In this document: one piece after another, positions 44,829 through 52,444 of the stretch
Numbering within the stretch: position 1 is the stretch's first letter
Layout of the letters: every line of letters begins with the position of its first letter
Notes under the pieces: generated by a model
What the model was told of the DNA's origin: nothing
Seen by the model: the letters and a program-made list of their open reading frames with translations, nothing else
The model's database searches: none
Program-made: the position numbers and the translations under genes
Origin: [Enterobacter] lignolyticus SCF1
Lineage (GTDB): Bacteria > Pseudomonadota > Gammaproteobacteria > Enterobacterales > Enterobacteriaceae
Length of the DNA: 64,000 bases
NCBI RefSeq assembly: GCF_000164865.1
Contig: NC_014618.1
Coordinates: 3,658,001 to 3,722,000, forward strand
Direction: 5' to 3'

Positions 44829-45011
44829 TTATTCCGTGGGCAGCAGACCCGCTTTTGCCCAGTGCGTCCTGGGGATTTCCACGATCACCACATCGACGCT
44901 TTCCGGTTTGCATTTTAATGTTTCCACCGCCACGCGGGTGGCCTCACGCGCGAAATCGCGTTTTTGCTCCGGCGTGCGGCCTGGCTGCATCTCTAAACGT
45001 AGTACTGGCAT
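44829..45011 (-). CDS. 4-oxalocrotonate tautomerase family protein
   Basis: 60 residues, the normal length of this family of small hexameric tautomerases. Pro after the initiator Met (MPVLRLEMQPGRTPEQKRDF) is the catalytic base; the following beta-alpha-beta fold and the DVVIVEIPRTHWAKAG ending with its Trp agree. Substrate unknown: members act on 2-hydroxymuconate, phenylpyruvate or halo-acrylates. It is divergent from the LysR gene, which probably controls it. Confidence 0.85.
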   Translation of the reverse strand: MPVLRLEMQPGRTPEQKRDFAREATRVAVETLKCKPESVDVVIVEIPRTHWAKAGLLPTE

Positions 45012-45130
45012 AGATAACCCCTTTTATTTGAAGCTCCGCAAGTGGAGCCGGCAGAGGTATCTTTGCCGATGCGGGGATGATGATAAATGTGTGTTAGGTT
45101 AATTGAATTAGAACCTACAGGTTGTTAATC

Positions 45131-46021
45131 ATGGATAAACTTGCCGGGATGGAGATGTTCGTCAGGGTCGTCGAGTGCGGCAGCTTTACCGCCGCCGCCG
45201 ACGCCAGCGACGTTTCCACCACCATGGTGGCCAAGCACATCAGGACCATTGAGCAGCGGCTTGGCGCACGCCTGCTGCACCGCACCACGCGGCGACAGCA
45301 GTTGACCGAGGTGGGACAGCTCTACTACGAGCGCTGCCGCCGGGTGCTGGCCGAGTTTTCGCTGGCCGAACACAGCGCGATGGAGCTGCAGTCCACGCCT
45401 AAAGGGCTGGTGCATATGGTGGCGCCCGTCAGCTTCGGCAGCCAGGTGCTGGTGCCGGAGCTCAGCGCCTATATGGCGCAGTATCCGGAGGTGAACATTA
45501 CGCTGACCCTCGACAACCGACTGCCTGACCTGGCGGACGGCAACGTTGAGCTGGGTATCCATATTGGCGAGGTCCGCCAGCCCAATGTGGTCGCCAGACC
45601 GCTGCGCTCCTATCGCCGGATCCTCGCCGCCGCCCCCGCGTATCTCCGCCAGCACGGTTCGCCGGAGCATCCCCGCGAGCTGCATGACCACAGCTGCCTG
45701 GGGATCGCCTACTGGGCGCATCAGGATCGCTGGGAACTGATGGGGCCGAACGGCGAAATGTTCAAAGCGCCGATCGGCGGACGCTTTATGTCCAATCAGG
45801 GAAGCGCGCTGCGCATGGCCGCGCTGCATGGCTGCGGCATCGTGCTGCAGCCGGAATCCGTGCTGATGGACGACATCGCGCAAGGACGGCTGGTGCGGGT
45901 ATTACCGGCGTGGTCATATAAGCCCACGCCGATGTTTCTGATTTACCAGCAGGACAGCCGCCCTTCGGCCAAGCTGCGCAGCCTGATCGATTTTCTGATG
46001 GCGCGCTTTGGCGAGCGGTAA
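45131..46021 (+). CDS. LysR-family transcriptional regulator
   Basis: 296 residues. N-terminal winged helix MDKLAGMEMFVRVVECGSFTAAAD with the LysR helix-turn-helix, linker, and a substrate-binding-like effector domain (ITLTLDNRLPDLADGNVELGIHIGEV, split: ITLTLDNRLPDLADG, NVELGIHIGEV). I chose the ATG at 45131, which begins the domain at the usual residue; a TTG at 45122 in frame is less likely. The target is likely the divergent tautomerase gene, 119 bases away. Members of this CrgA-like branch often sense small aromatics, an inference. Confidence 0.88.
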   Translation: MDKLAGMEMFVRVVECGSFTAAADASDVSTTMVAKHIRTIEQRLGARLLHRTTRRQQLTEVGQLYYERCRRVLAEFSLAEHSAMELQSTPKGLVHMVAPVSFGSQVLVPELSAYMAQYPEVNITLTLDNRLPDLADGNVELGIHIGEVRQPNVVARPLRSYRRILAAAPAYLRQHGSPEHPRELHDHSCLGIAYWAHQDRWELMGPNGEMFKAPIGGRFMSNQGSALRMAALHGCGIVLQPESVLMDDIAQGRLVRVLPAWSYKPTPMFLIYQQDSRPSAKLRSLIDFLMARFGER

Positions 46022-46066
46022 GGTGATAGACGACGCAATCCCCCCCGCCGGCAACATCAGCGAGCG

Positions 46067-46627
46067 CTATTCCAGATCGGCGTGCCTTTTAAACATACTG
46101 TCGCTGGTTTCGCCAATCTGGGCCATGAGCTCAAGCACAATGGCGTCATAGGTAATAAAACACAGCTGCTCGAAGGCAGAGCCCATCGGCTGCGAAAAGG
46201 CGCCTTCCTGACGATCGTTGTCTTCTTTCACCGTACCGGGTAAGACAAGAACGCTTTTAGCCAGCTTGCCGATTGTTGACTCTGCTTTCAGAGTGACGAG
46301 CGCCACATCAACGCCGCAGGCCGCCGCCTTTTGCGCCAGGCTCACCAGGCTCCCCGTTTCTCCGCTACCGGACCCAATAATGACCAGATCTCCCGGTTTG
46401 GTATGGGGGGAGGAGACGTCACCCACAATACTGACCGAAAAGCCCAGGTGTAATAAGCGATTGGCGAAACCACGAATGGCTATTCCACTACGCCCGGCGC
46501 CTTGCAAAAAAATGTGTCTGGCATTTTTAATGCTCTCAATAAAATGTCCTGCCTGAACATCATCAATATTGAGTGCATTTCGCTGTAGCTCACTCAGAAT
46601 ATTCAGAGTATTTTGTTTAACGCTCAT
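46067..46627 (-). CDS. 6-phospho-3-hexuloisomerase-like SIS protein
   Basis: 186 residues, one SIS sugar-isomerase domain. HIFLQGAGRSGIAIRGFANRLLHLGF (parts: IFLQGAGRSG, FANRLLHLGF), DLVIIGSGSGETGSLV and the E-rich region around EDNDRQEGAFSQPMGSAFEQ match the 6-phospho-3-hexuloisomerase (HxlB/PHI) pattern, which interconverts D-arabino-3-hexulose 6-phosphate and fructose 6-phosphate. No hexulose-phosphate synthase gene is beside it; instead an epimerase and a dehydrogenase are. It is the last gene of a six-gene PTS operon, after GAGGGAC. Confidence 0.82.
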   Translation of the reverse strand: MSVKQNTLNILSELQRNALNIDDVQAGHFIESIKNARHIFLQGAGRSGIAIRGFANRLLHLGFSVSIVGDVSSPHTKPGDLVIIGSGSGETGSLVSLAQKAAACGVDVALVTLKAESTIGKLAKSVLVLPGTVKEDNDRQEGAFSQPMGSAFEQLCFITYDAIVLELMAQIGETSDSMFKRHADLE

Positions 46628-46642
46628 TTTTCGGTCCCTCGG

Positions 46643-47395
46643 TCAGGCGATTGTACGGCCGCCATCCATCAGAATGGTCTGCCCCTGAATATAGGAGTTG
46701 TCTTTGTCCGCCAAAAAGATGGCCAGGTTTGCCACATCGTCAATGGTGCCCAGGCGGCGCACCGGTATTTTCGCCAGAACGGCATCAAGATCGGCCTGGG
46801 TTGGGTAGTTGACGCGCATCATTTCGCCGGTATCGATCAACCGCGGCGCAATGGCATTAACATTGACGCCTTTAGGCCCTAACTCTTTTGCCAGACCGCG
46901 AATTAACCCTTCACCGCCCGCTTTACTGGCCGGGTAGCTGACGCCGCCGCCGGTGCCAGAGAGCGCAGAACCAGAAGAGATATAAACGATAGAACCCTCG
47001 TTAGTGGTGAAATCATTGTAGAACGCTTTAACCGTGTTAAATAACCCGGTAAGGTTAATCGCAATCGTTTTGTTCCACTCGTCGAAAGTAATATCGTTAA
47101 CTTTATTAGCAAATGCGACGCCTGCATTTAATACCAGAATATCAATACGGCCAAACGTCTCAAACACTTTTTCACGAACCTGCTCCAGCGCTTTGGGGTC
47201 AGAGACATCGGTCTTGACGAATAATGATTTAACATTGCCGAACGTAAGCTCTTCGGCCGTTTTTTTACCATTTTCCTCATTGTAATCGACGATTACGGTA
47301 TGGGCGCCACGCTCAGCGAATTGTCTGGCGATACCTTTGCCAATACCATGCGCCCCACCGGTTATTAACGCCACTTTACCATCAAAATTACTCAT
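46643..47395 (-). CDS. Short-chain dehydrogenase (polyol/sugar phosphate type)
   Basis: 250 residues, classical SDR. NAD-binding TGGAHGIGKGIA, NAG in LVLNAGVAF, catalytic Ser in VYISSGSAL, and YPASKAG with Tyr and Lys. It ends DGGRTIA. In the context of a galactitol-type PTS it most probably oxidises the incoming polyol phosphate to a keto-sugar phosphate; this is inference. A hairpin (AAGGGGAG/CTCCCCTT, 47424-47445) lies in the 105-base gap before it. Confidence 0.88.
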   Translation of the reverse strand: MSNFDGKVALITGGAHGIGKGIARQFAERGAHTVIVDYNEENGKKTAEELTFGNVKSLFVKTDVSDPKALEQVREKVFETFGRIDILVLNAGVAFANKVNDITFDEWNKTIAINLTGLFNTVKAFYNDFTTNEGSIVYISSGSALSGTGGGVSYPASKAGGEGLIRGLAKELGPKGVNVNAIAPRLIDTGEMMRVNYPTQADLDAVLAKIPVRRLGTIDDVANLAIFLADKDNSYIQGQTILMDGGRTIA

Positions 47396-47423
47396 TTAAT
47401 TTACTCCTCAACGTCTTGTGGCC

Positions 47424-47445
47424 AAGGGGAGGCCTGACTCCCCTT
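47424..47445 (-). repeat. Hairpin within the PTS operon
   Basis: AAGGGGAG and CTCCCCTT pair around a six-base loop between the epimerase and dehydrogenase genes. No T-run; it may protect or process the messenger and set different gene dosages. Confidence 0.45.
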
Positions 47446-47500
47446 GTCGGGAATTAACATAACGCGCTAATAATTCGAAAGATGATTGATTATTAGCTGA

Positions 47501-48145
47501 TTACTGAATTGCCGCCCTTAATGCCTGATAGCTTTCTTTAGGTGTCTTATTGAATAATGCACCGCCGACGACAATTAAATCAGCTCCGGCTTCTTTGACC
47601 TTTTTAGCAATGTCAGTATTAACGCCACCGTCAACCTCAATCTTAATGCTGCGTCCTGCAACCATCTTTTTGGTATTTCTGATTTTCTCCAGACTTTTTT
47701 CAATAAATGTCTGGCCGGGCTGACCTGGGTTAATGGTCATAATTAAAATATAATCGATGTCGTCAAGAAGGTATTCAATAACATTTTCAGGGGTGCCCGG
47801 GTTGAGGACCACCCCCGCCTGACGCCCCGCCTGCTTAATTTTCTGAATAATATAATGCACATGCGGGGTGGATTCGTAGTGAACCGAAATCATCTCCGCC
47901 CCCGTTTTGATAACATCGTCAACGTGCCGTTCCGGATTCGCCAGCATCATGTGCACGTCAAAGATCATCGAACTTGCTTTTTTCATTGCCGCAATCTGGT
48001 TTGGCCCAAATGCAATGTTATTAACATAGGTGCCATCCATGAGATCGACATGAAGGATCTCTGTCTTCTCAGCTTCCAGAAATTGAATTTCTTCCTGCAA
48101 GCGTAATATATTTGCGCCAAAAATTGATGGTAGAATTTGTGCCAT
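47501..48145 (-). CDS. RPE-family epimerase (ribulose-/allulose-phosphate 3-epimerase type)
   Basis: 214 residues, TIM barrel. Metal ligands are in ILHVDLMDGTYVNNIAFGP, FDVHMMLANP and IEVDGGVN; the phosphate loop is GGALF. NPGTP and TINPGQPGQTF complete the pattern of ribulose-5-phosphate/allulose-6-phosphate 3-epimerases. Since the housekeeping rpe normally lies with dam/trpS, this copy is likely specialised, as AlsE is for allulose 6-phosphate; the actual substrate is not known. It lies between gatC-like and SDR genes. Confidence 0.88.
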   Translation of the reverse strand: MAQILPSIFGANILRLQEEIQFLEAEKTEILHVDLMDGTYVNNIAFGPNQIAAMKKASSMIFDVHMMLANPERHVDDVIKTGAEMISVHYESTPHVHYIIQKIKQAGRQAGVVLNPGTPENVIEYLLDDIDYILIMTINPGQPGQTFIEKSLEKIRNTKKMVAGRSIKIEVDGGVNTDIAKKVKEAGADLIVVGGALFNKTPKESYQALRAAIQ

Positions 48146-48169
48146 TTTAATTAGCCTCCTGCCCGCTAA

Positions 48170-49423
48170 TTAGTGAAGTACCGTACTTAGCCAATATGTG
48201 AAGATTTCCCATGGGCCGGTTAATACGAAGTCAGTTCCCTGGCCATTTAACCCCACGCCAGCGCCGCTCAGGAACTGAGTCGCTCCAGGCGCGACATATC
48301 CCCCCAAATACATCACCACCACGCAGAACAGCAGGGTTGAGATAATTGAACGGATAACGTTGCCGTTACTGGCCATGACCGTCATCGTCGTCATGTAAAT
48401 GATGGACATTAAGACGCCAATGGGGAATATCTGAATACCCGGTAAAATCAGGGCGCAAAGCATGGTCAGCGGAATAGTAATCACGGTCACAGTCACTGTT
48501 GCCGGGTCGCCGAGCGCCAGAGCACAGTCCATCCCGATATTCAGCTCAGCATCTTTCCCCATCTGCTTTTGCATAATTTCTTTAGCGCTTTTACCAATCG
48601 GGTTAAGCCCTTCCATCAGGACCCCCACCACTTTCGGCAGCAGCACCATGACGCCAGCAACCCCCATCGCCATCGGCACGATAGTTGTAATGGCCTGTTT
48701 GGTTAATATCCCCAGCAGGCAGCCGACAATAACCCCGATAATTGCGGGCTCGCCAAACACGCCCATGCGTTTTTGAACGCTTTCCAGGTCCACATCCAGC
48801 TTATTTAAACCGGGAATGAAATCGATAATTTTGTTCACCGCCCAGGCAAACGGCAGCGTCCAGCCGATATGAATCATGGTGGTACAGGTTGTCCCTTCGA
48901 GACCGTAGTATTTCTGCCACCGGGGCGCAATCAGGTCGCCAACGAACAGGGCGACAACGCTCAGGGCCACAGCGATGCCCAGGCCGAGGAAGAAACTGTC
49001 GAAAACAAAGTATGCGAGCGCGCCCGGAACCAGGAAGTGCATGTAGTTCCAGATATCAACGTTCAGCGTTTTGGTCAGCTTCAGACGAACCAGGATCAGG
49101 TTCAAAATAATACCGATTGGGATCACCAGCGCAGCAAACGGCGCTACCCATGCGGCCGCGCCTACCGCCGGCCATCCAATATCGGCAACGGTGAATCCGC
49201 TGCCAATTTTGGAGTAATACTCAATGGCCGGGTGAAGCGAAGTATTCAGCAAGCCAACAACCAGACCCAGGCCAATAAAGCCGATACCGACGGTGATACC
49301 AGACTTAATGGCTGCACCGACCTTCATCCGGAAAACTAAACCTAAAAGGAAAATTACAAGTGGTAATATTGCCGTGGCGCCCATGCTTGTAATTGTAAAC
49401 ATGATGCTTTTTAACATTTCCAT
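48170..49423 (-). CDS. PTS IIC component, galactitol family
   Basis: 417 residues of an inner-membrane permease with about ten hydrophobic segments, of the Gat family. It spans MFTITSMGATAILPLVIFLL at the start and VPMAMGVAGVMVLLPKVVG, FGEPAIIGVIVGCLLG and GMDCALALGDPATVTVTVI later, where the conserved GEPA and GDPA motifs sit. It moves and phosphorylates a sugar or polyol with the IIA and IIB proteins. Which one is not known: galactitol would need tagatose-bisphosphate aldolase genes, and none are here. Confidence 0.9.
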   Translation of the reverse strand: MEMLKSIMFTITSMGATAILPLVIFLLGLVFRMKVGAAIKSGITVGIGFIGLGLVVGLLNTSLHPAIEYYSKIGSGFTVADIGWPAVGAAAWVAPFAALVIPIGIILNLILVRLKLTKTLNVDIWNYMHFLVPGALAYFVFDSFFLGLGIAVALSVVALFVGDLIAPRWQKYYGLEGTTCTTMIHIGWTLPFAWAVNKIIDFIPGLNKLDVDLESVQKRMGVFGEPAIIGVIVGCLLGILTKQAITTIVPMAMGVAGVMVLLPKVVGVLMEGLNPIGKSAKEIMQKQMGKDAELNIGMDCALALGDPATVTVTVITIPLTMLCALILPGIQIFPIGVLMSIIYMTTMTVMASNGNVIRSIISTLLFCVVVMYLGGYVAPGATQFLSGAGVGLNGQGTDFVLTGPWEIFTYWLSTVLH

Positions 49424-49449
49424 TTAACCATCCCCCGCCTTTTTGGACT

Positions 49450-49743
49450 TCAGCCCTTCGCTATTTCGGTCAATAACTCACCCAATTTTTTCCGCAGAGC
49501 CGCTTCGTTAATACCGGTAATAAACCCGGCAACGCTCATGTGGGGTTTTCCAATATCGCCTTTATAGTTGTTTGTGGTTAACACGATATCCGCACTTTGC
49601 ATCTCTGATGCGAGTTCAGACATGCTGCACTTATTGATTTTGACATTAGCAATGCCATATTCAGCACAAACCGATTTCACTTCATCAGCGGCCAGCGTGG
49701 AGGTGGCCACACCGCTTCCGCACGCTACGAGGATAGTAATCAT
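49450..49743 (-). CDS. PTS IIB component, galactitol family
   Basis: 97 residues. The phosphorylated cysteine is Cys8 in LVACGSGVATSTLAADEV, the standard IIB active loop. The sequence resembles GatB. It lies between IIA and IIC genes, spaced by 20 and 26 bases. Confidence 0.92.
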   Translation of the reverse strand: MITILVACGSGVATSTLAADEVKSVCAEYGIANVKINKCSMSELASEMQSADIVLTTNNYKGDIGKPHMSVAGFITGINEAALRKKLGELLTEIAKG

Positions 49744-49763
49744 GATAAGACTCCGGGTAATCG

Positions 49764-50213
49764 TTATTTAATTATCGTGTTAATGAACAGTGCCTTAGCT
49801 TCTTCTGCAGGAAGCTCCAGCATTTGGTGGTAGAAATCGACCATCTGCAGGTGGTTGAACAGCGCCTTCAGTAATTTGAGCTGTTCAGATGGATGGGTAA
49901 CCACCAGGTTGACAACCAGTCGAACCCACAGCTTTTCATCCCCATCGGCCTGATTAACTTCGATATCTTCCGGTAAACGAATGATGTAAATGGCCGGGCT
50001 CACTGCATGCTGGCTGTCACAGTGGGGAATGGCCACCGCATAACCCTCCAGCAGGATCCCGGTTGGATAATCCGCTTCTCGCTCGCGAAGCGCTTTCAGG
50101 TAGGAATCTTTAACAATCCCGTCTGCATACTGTTTCTCGTGAATATGCTGCAGCACTTCATCGTAATTTTTAAATGCCGCACCATCCGCGACATTGATAG
50201 AAATTGCACTCAC
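49764..50213 (-). CDS. PTS IIA component, galactitol/fructose type
   Basis: 149 residues. The phosphoryl-accepting histidine is about residue 64 in GYAVAIPHCDSQHAVSPAI. The fold and length are those of GatA. First gene of the operon IIA-IIB-IIC-epimerase-SDR-isomerase. Its promoter region carries palindromic operators for the SorC-type regulator encoded just upstream. Confidence 0.92.
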   Translation of the reverse strand: MSAISINVADGAAFKNYDEVLQHIHEKQYADGIVKDSYLKALREREADYPTGILLEGYAVAIPHCDSQHAVSPAIYIIRLPEDIEVNQADGDEKLWVRLVVNLVVTHPSEQLKLLKALFNHLQMVDFYHQMLELPAEEAKALFINTIIK

Positions 50214-50234
50214 GGGTCTCTCCTCAATGCATCA

Positions 50235-50250
50235 TTGCTCATATGAGCAA
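50235..50250. promoter_or_regulatory. Operator 1 of the PTS operon
   Basis: TTGCTCATATGAGCAA is a perfect 16-base palindrome, 22 bases before the start of the IIA gene. Related half-sites or copies occur at 50262-50270, 50340-50350, 50359-50374 and 50480-50493. The repetition points to the SorC-family regulator as binder (inference). Confidence 0.7.
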
Positions 50251-50358
50251 CACAACAAACCACATGAGCGATTATGGCACATCGGGATTGCACTGAAATG
50301 AGGGGCTTTCAAAAATTGTATCCTGATCACACAAAACATCATGAGCGCAAAATAAAAA

Positions 50359-50374
50359 CCTCTCATATGAGCAA
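50359..50374. promoter_or_regulatory. Operator 2 of the PTS operon
   Basis: CCTCTCATATGAGCAA shares TCATATGAGCAA with operator 1. Its spacing from operator 1 is 124 bases, which would suit looping by an oligomeric regulator. Confidence 0.65.
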
Positions 50375-50479
50375 TTATAAATATCCCTTACATTTCAAAA
50401 ATCAACCAACAATTTGATTTTTAAGTGTTTTTATAAAAACACGGAATATACAAGAATTAAAGGCAGTGAAAAGCAAGTT

Positions 50480-50493
50480 CGCTCTTATGAGCG
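50480..50493. promoter_or_regulatory. Operator-like palindrome 3
   Basis: CGCTC-TTAT-GAGCG, the same arms with a slightly altered centre. It lies between the regulator gene and operator 2. Confidence 0.5.
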
Positions 50494-50536
50494 GAGGAGT
50501 GGGAGCGTTCAGTGAAAAAGGCAAACGGGTCAGGTC

Positions 50537-50560
50537 CGCCGCCATTGAACAATGGCGGCG
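50537..50560 (-). terminator. Hairpin after the SorC-family gene
   Basis: CGCCGCCATT and AATGGCGGCG pair perfectly around GAAC, 24 bases past the regulator stop codon. No T-run follows on the minus strand, so termination is possible but not assured. Confidence 0.45.
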
Positions 50561-50583
50561 TGGAATAAAATAAACGCAGGTTA

Positions 50584-51546
50584 TTAGTCCAGAAGCTTAA
50601 TGGCCGTATCAAAATCAGTGATCAGCACGTTCAGAAGCCCGGATTTGAGTGAGGCGACAATGCCCTCATATTTCTCATCGCCTCCCGCAACGCCGATGAG
50701 CTTTTTCGTTGCTCTCAGTTGCGCGGTGGTGATACCAAACCCAAGACGGTTCAGCGGGCTATCCAGTATCTCGCCTTTGCTATTGACGAGCGTGACGCAG
50801 ACATCAGCCGTAATGTCCTGGCTCATTAACGCGTCCCGCCATGCGTCAGGGAAGATATCGCACAGGCTGGAGGAACCGGTTTTCCACGCGCCAATACCGG
50901 TAATGACGACATCCATACTGGAATAAAACTTCTGCGTATCCAGTACAGCCTGATCGTCGGCAAGTTTTTGCGCCAGGCTTTCGTCATCAACCCACATGGG
51001 CACATACATCGGGTGCGCCCGGCCGTGAGAAATCGCCGCAACTTTATGGATCAAATCGATCGGTCCCTGGCTAAACTCGATTCCCGGATGCACGCCAGAA
51101 AGCTGAACAACATCCAGAGCAGGCAGCGTCGTCAGCTGACTAACGGTACTGGAAAGTACGCGTCCCCAGGCGAGGCCGAACTTCATCCCCTCTTTAAGAA
51201 TCCCGCTCAGGTAGGTGGCGGCAATCCCCCCCAGTTTAACGTTGAGCTGCTCCTGGGAGGACCAGGTTTCAGAAACAGAAAGCACGACCGCATCCTGCAA
51301 GCCATATTTCTTGCAGAGATTCTGCGCGATTTCCTCATCCAGAGCCTGCTGCTTAGGGAAGGTAAATTTTACGTACTCCTGGGCAATGGCCTCATCAATA
51401 AGGCGCGCCACTTTGAAGCGCGAGACGCCAAGCTCCTCGGCGATTTCAATCTTCGTCTTCATCTCAGCGAAGTAACGTTTAACGACAAGCGAATAAATGT
51501 AGCGAGGGTCGTAGTTCCGCAGCTTGGAGTTATTCTCTTTTGGCAT
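50584..51546 (-). CDS. SorC-family sugar-responsive regulator
   Basis: 320 residues. N-terminal helix-turn-helix KRYFAEMKTKIEIAEELGVSRFKVARLI, then the SorC/DeoR-like sugar-phosphate binding domain (KFGLAWGRVLSST, VDVVITGIGAWK-like VVITGIGAW, and GVAGGDEKYEGI near the end). Members are usually released from DNA by a sugar phosphate. It is transcribed toward the PTS operon, whose promoter has the palindromes listed above. TTGCTCAT...ATGAGTG at 51634-51652, upstream of its own start, suggests self-regulation. Confidence 0.9.
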   Translation of the reverse strand: MPKENNSKLRNYDPRYIYSLVVKRYFAEMKTKIEIAEELGVSRFKVARLIDEAIAQEYVKFTFPKQQALDEEIAQNLCKKYGLQDAVVLSVSETWSSQEQLNVKLGGIAATYLSGILKEGMKFGLAWGRVLSSTVSQLTTLPALDVVQLSGVHPGIEFSQGPIDLIHKVAAISHGRAHPMYVPMWVDDESLAQKLADDQAVLDTQKFYSSMDVVITGIGAWKTGSSSLCDIFPDAWRDALMSQDITADVCVTLVNSKGEILDSPLNRLGFGITTAQLRATKKLIGVAGGDEKYEGIVASLKSGLLNVLITDFDTAIKLLD

Positions 51547-51633
51547 ACCAGGTTATCCATACATTATCAGAGACAGCACCCGTCAATTGAGCGTAATGCT
51601 CTTCAAGAACACTCAAAAGAGTATACTTTTTTT

Positions 51634-51652
51634 TGCTCATCAGATATGAGTG
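51634..51652. promoter_or_regulatory. Operator-like dyad upstream of the SorC-family gene
   Basis: TTGCTCAT-CAGAT-ATGAGTG shows both half-sites of the operator with a wider gap. A second dyad, ACTC-AAAA-GAGT, is at 51611-51622. Together they suggest autoregulation of the regulator gene. Confidence 0.45.
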
Positions 51653-51659
51653 TCAGAGG

Positions 51660-52237
51660 GATTTCTGCGTTCTGTGATGTATCGCCCGTCGTGAAAGAGG
51701 TATTCGGGAAGGGTCAGGCTGACCCCCGCATCCCGTAAAGCCACGCTGGGTGGAAGGTTTAAAAAACGGTGATAAAGCGAACTACGCCTGAAGTAGTGAA
51801 CTGAATCGGGGTATTTTCCGCCGGTCACTATGAGCAAAATACCTCAATGCTGGTCACTACACATAGAACGTCAAGAACTTTCCAATTGGTGACAGTGCAA
51901 GCGTCATCCGGCATGCGCTTCCTCCGCCAGATCCCACGCACCACGCGGGCCAGAGCCTCTCGGTGGCGTCCAATGCCTCTGGGTGGCATATAAAAGTGCG
52001 TCCACGCGTTACTGAATTCTCCGATAGAATCTCTCGTTATCGAACAAACCAAACTCGCTCCGATGAGGTTCGGCACCTGCCATTTCATGACAGAACCCTC
52101 GGTGCGACACAGCCACAAGAACAAGAAGGCTCGGCTTGAATCCCCTGGGCAAGATGCCTGGTAAGCAGAGTCTTTAAAAGATAAGGCTTTCAATAACACA
52201 TACGTCTATCTCATCGCAAAATTTGCAGCAATGCCGT
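51660..52237. other. Degenerate region, no intact gene
   Basis: About 580 bases between the regulator gene and the DUF1302 gene. Frames of 60-125 codons exist on the minus strand but none has a ribosome site, a known motif or typical codon use. The composition differs from the flanks. It looks like decayed insertion DNA near the tRNA, but I can name no source. Confidence 0.4.
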
Positions 52238-52291
52238 TCGTTCACCCGCTGGTTCATCAGCCAGTACGGCATGTCGCTGGCGGCCTGGTGA
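52238..52291 (+). pseudogene. Fragment of an AraC-family regulator C-terminus
   Basis: In this frame the sequence reads SFTRWFISQYGMSLAAW and then a stop. This is like the second helix-turn-helix end of AraC/GliR-type regulators, where F-T-R-W-F...G-M-S-P-A-A-W-R is usual. No upstream part of the gene is recognisable. A remnant beside the DUF1302 gene, which such regulators may control in other bacteria. Confidence 0.35.
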
Positions 52292-52444
52292 CGGGAGTAT
52301 ACGGGACTGGAGGCTTGTGAGGAGCATGTCGATATTAGATGCAGTTATTGTGACTCCGGCGCAATGGAGTGCCATCCGGACAGGGTAAATGCGATTTTGC
52401 GGGATTTCAAATGCGATTAGCGACAATCAGGCAGGAGAGAAGCC

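Noticed and set aside
47501..48145. Epimerase as hexulose-6-phosphate synthase of the RuMP pathway
   Set aside because: Although it neighbours a PHI-like gene, its metal and phosphate motifs (HVDLMDG, VDGGVN) are those of RPE-type epimerases.
50310..50340. Possible CRP site before the IIA gene (TGTGATCAGGATACAA)
   Set aside because: The right half does not fit TCACA at the correct spacing.
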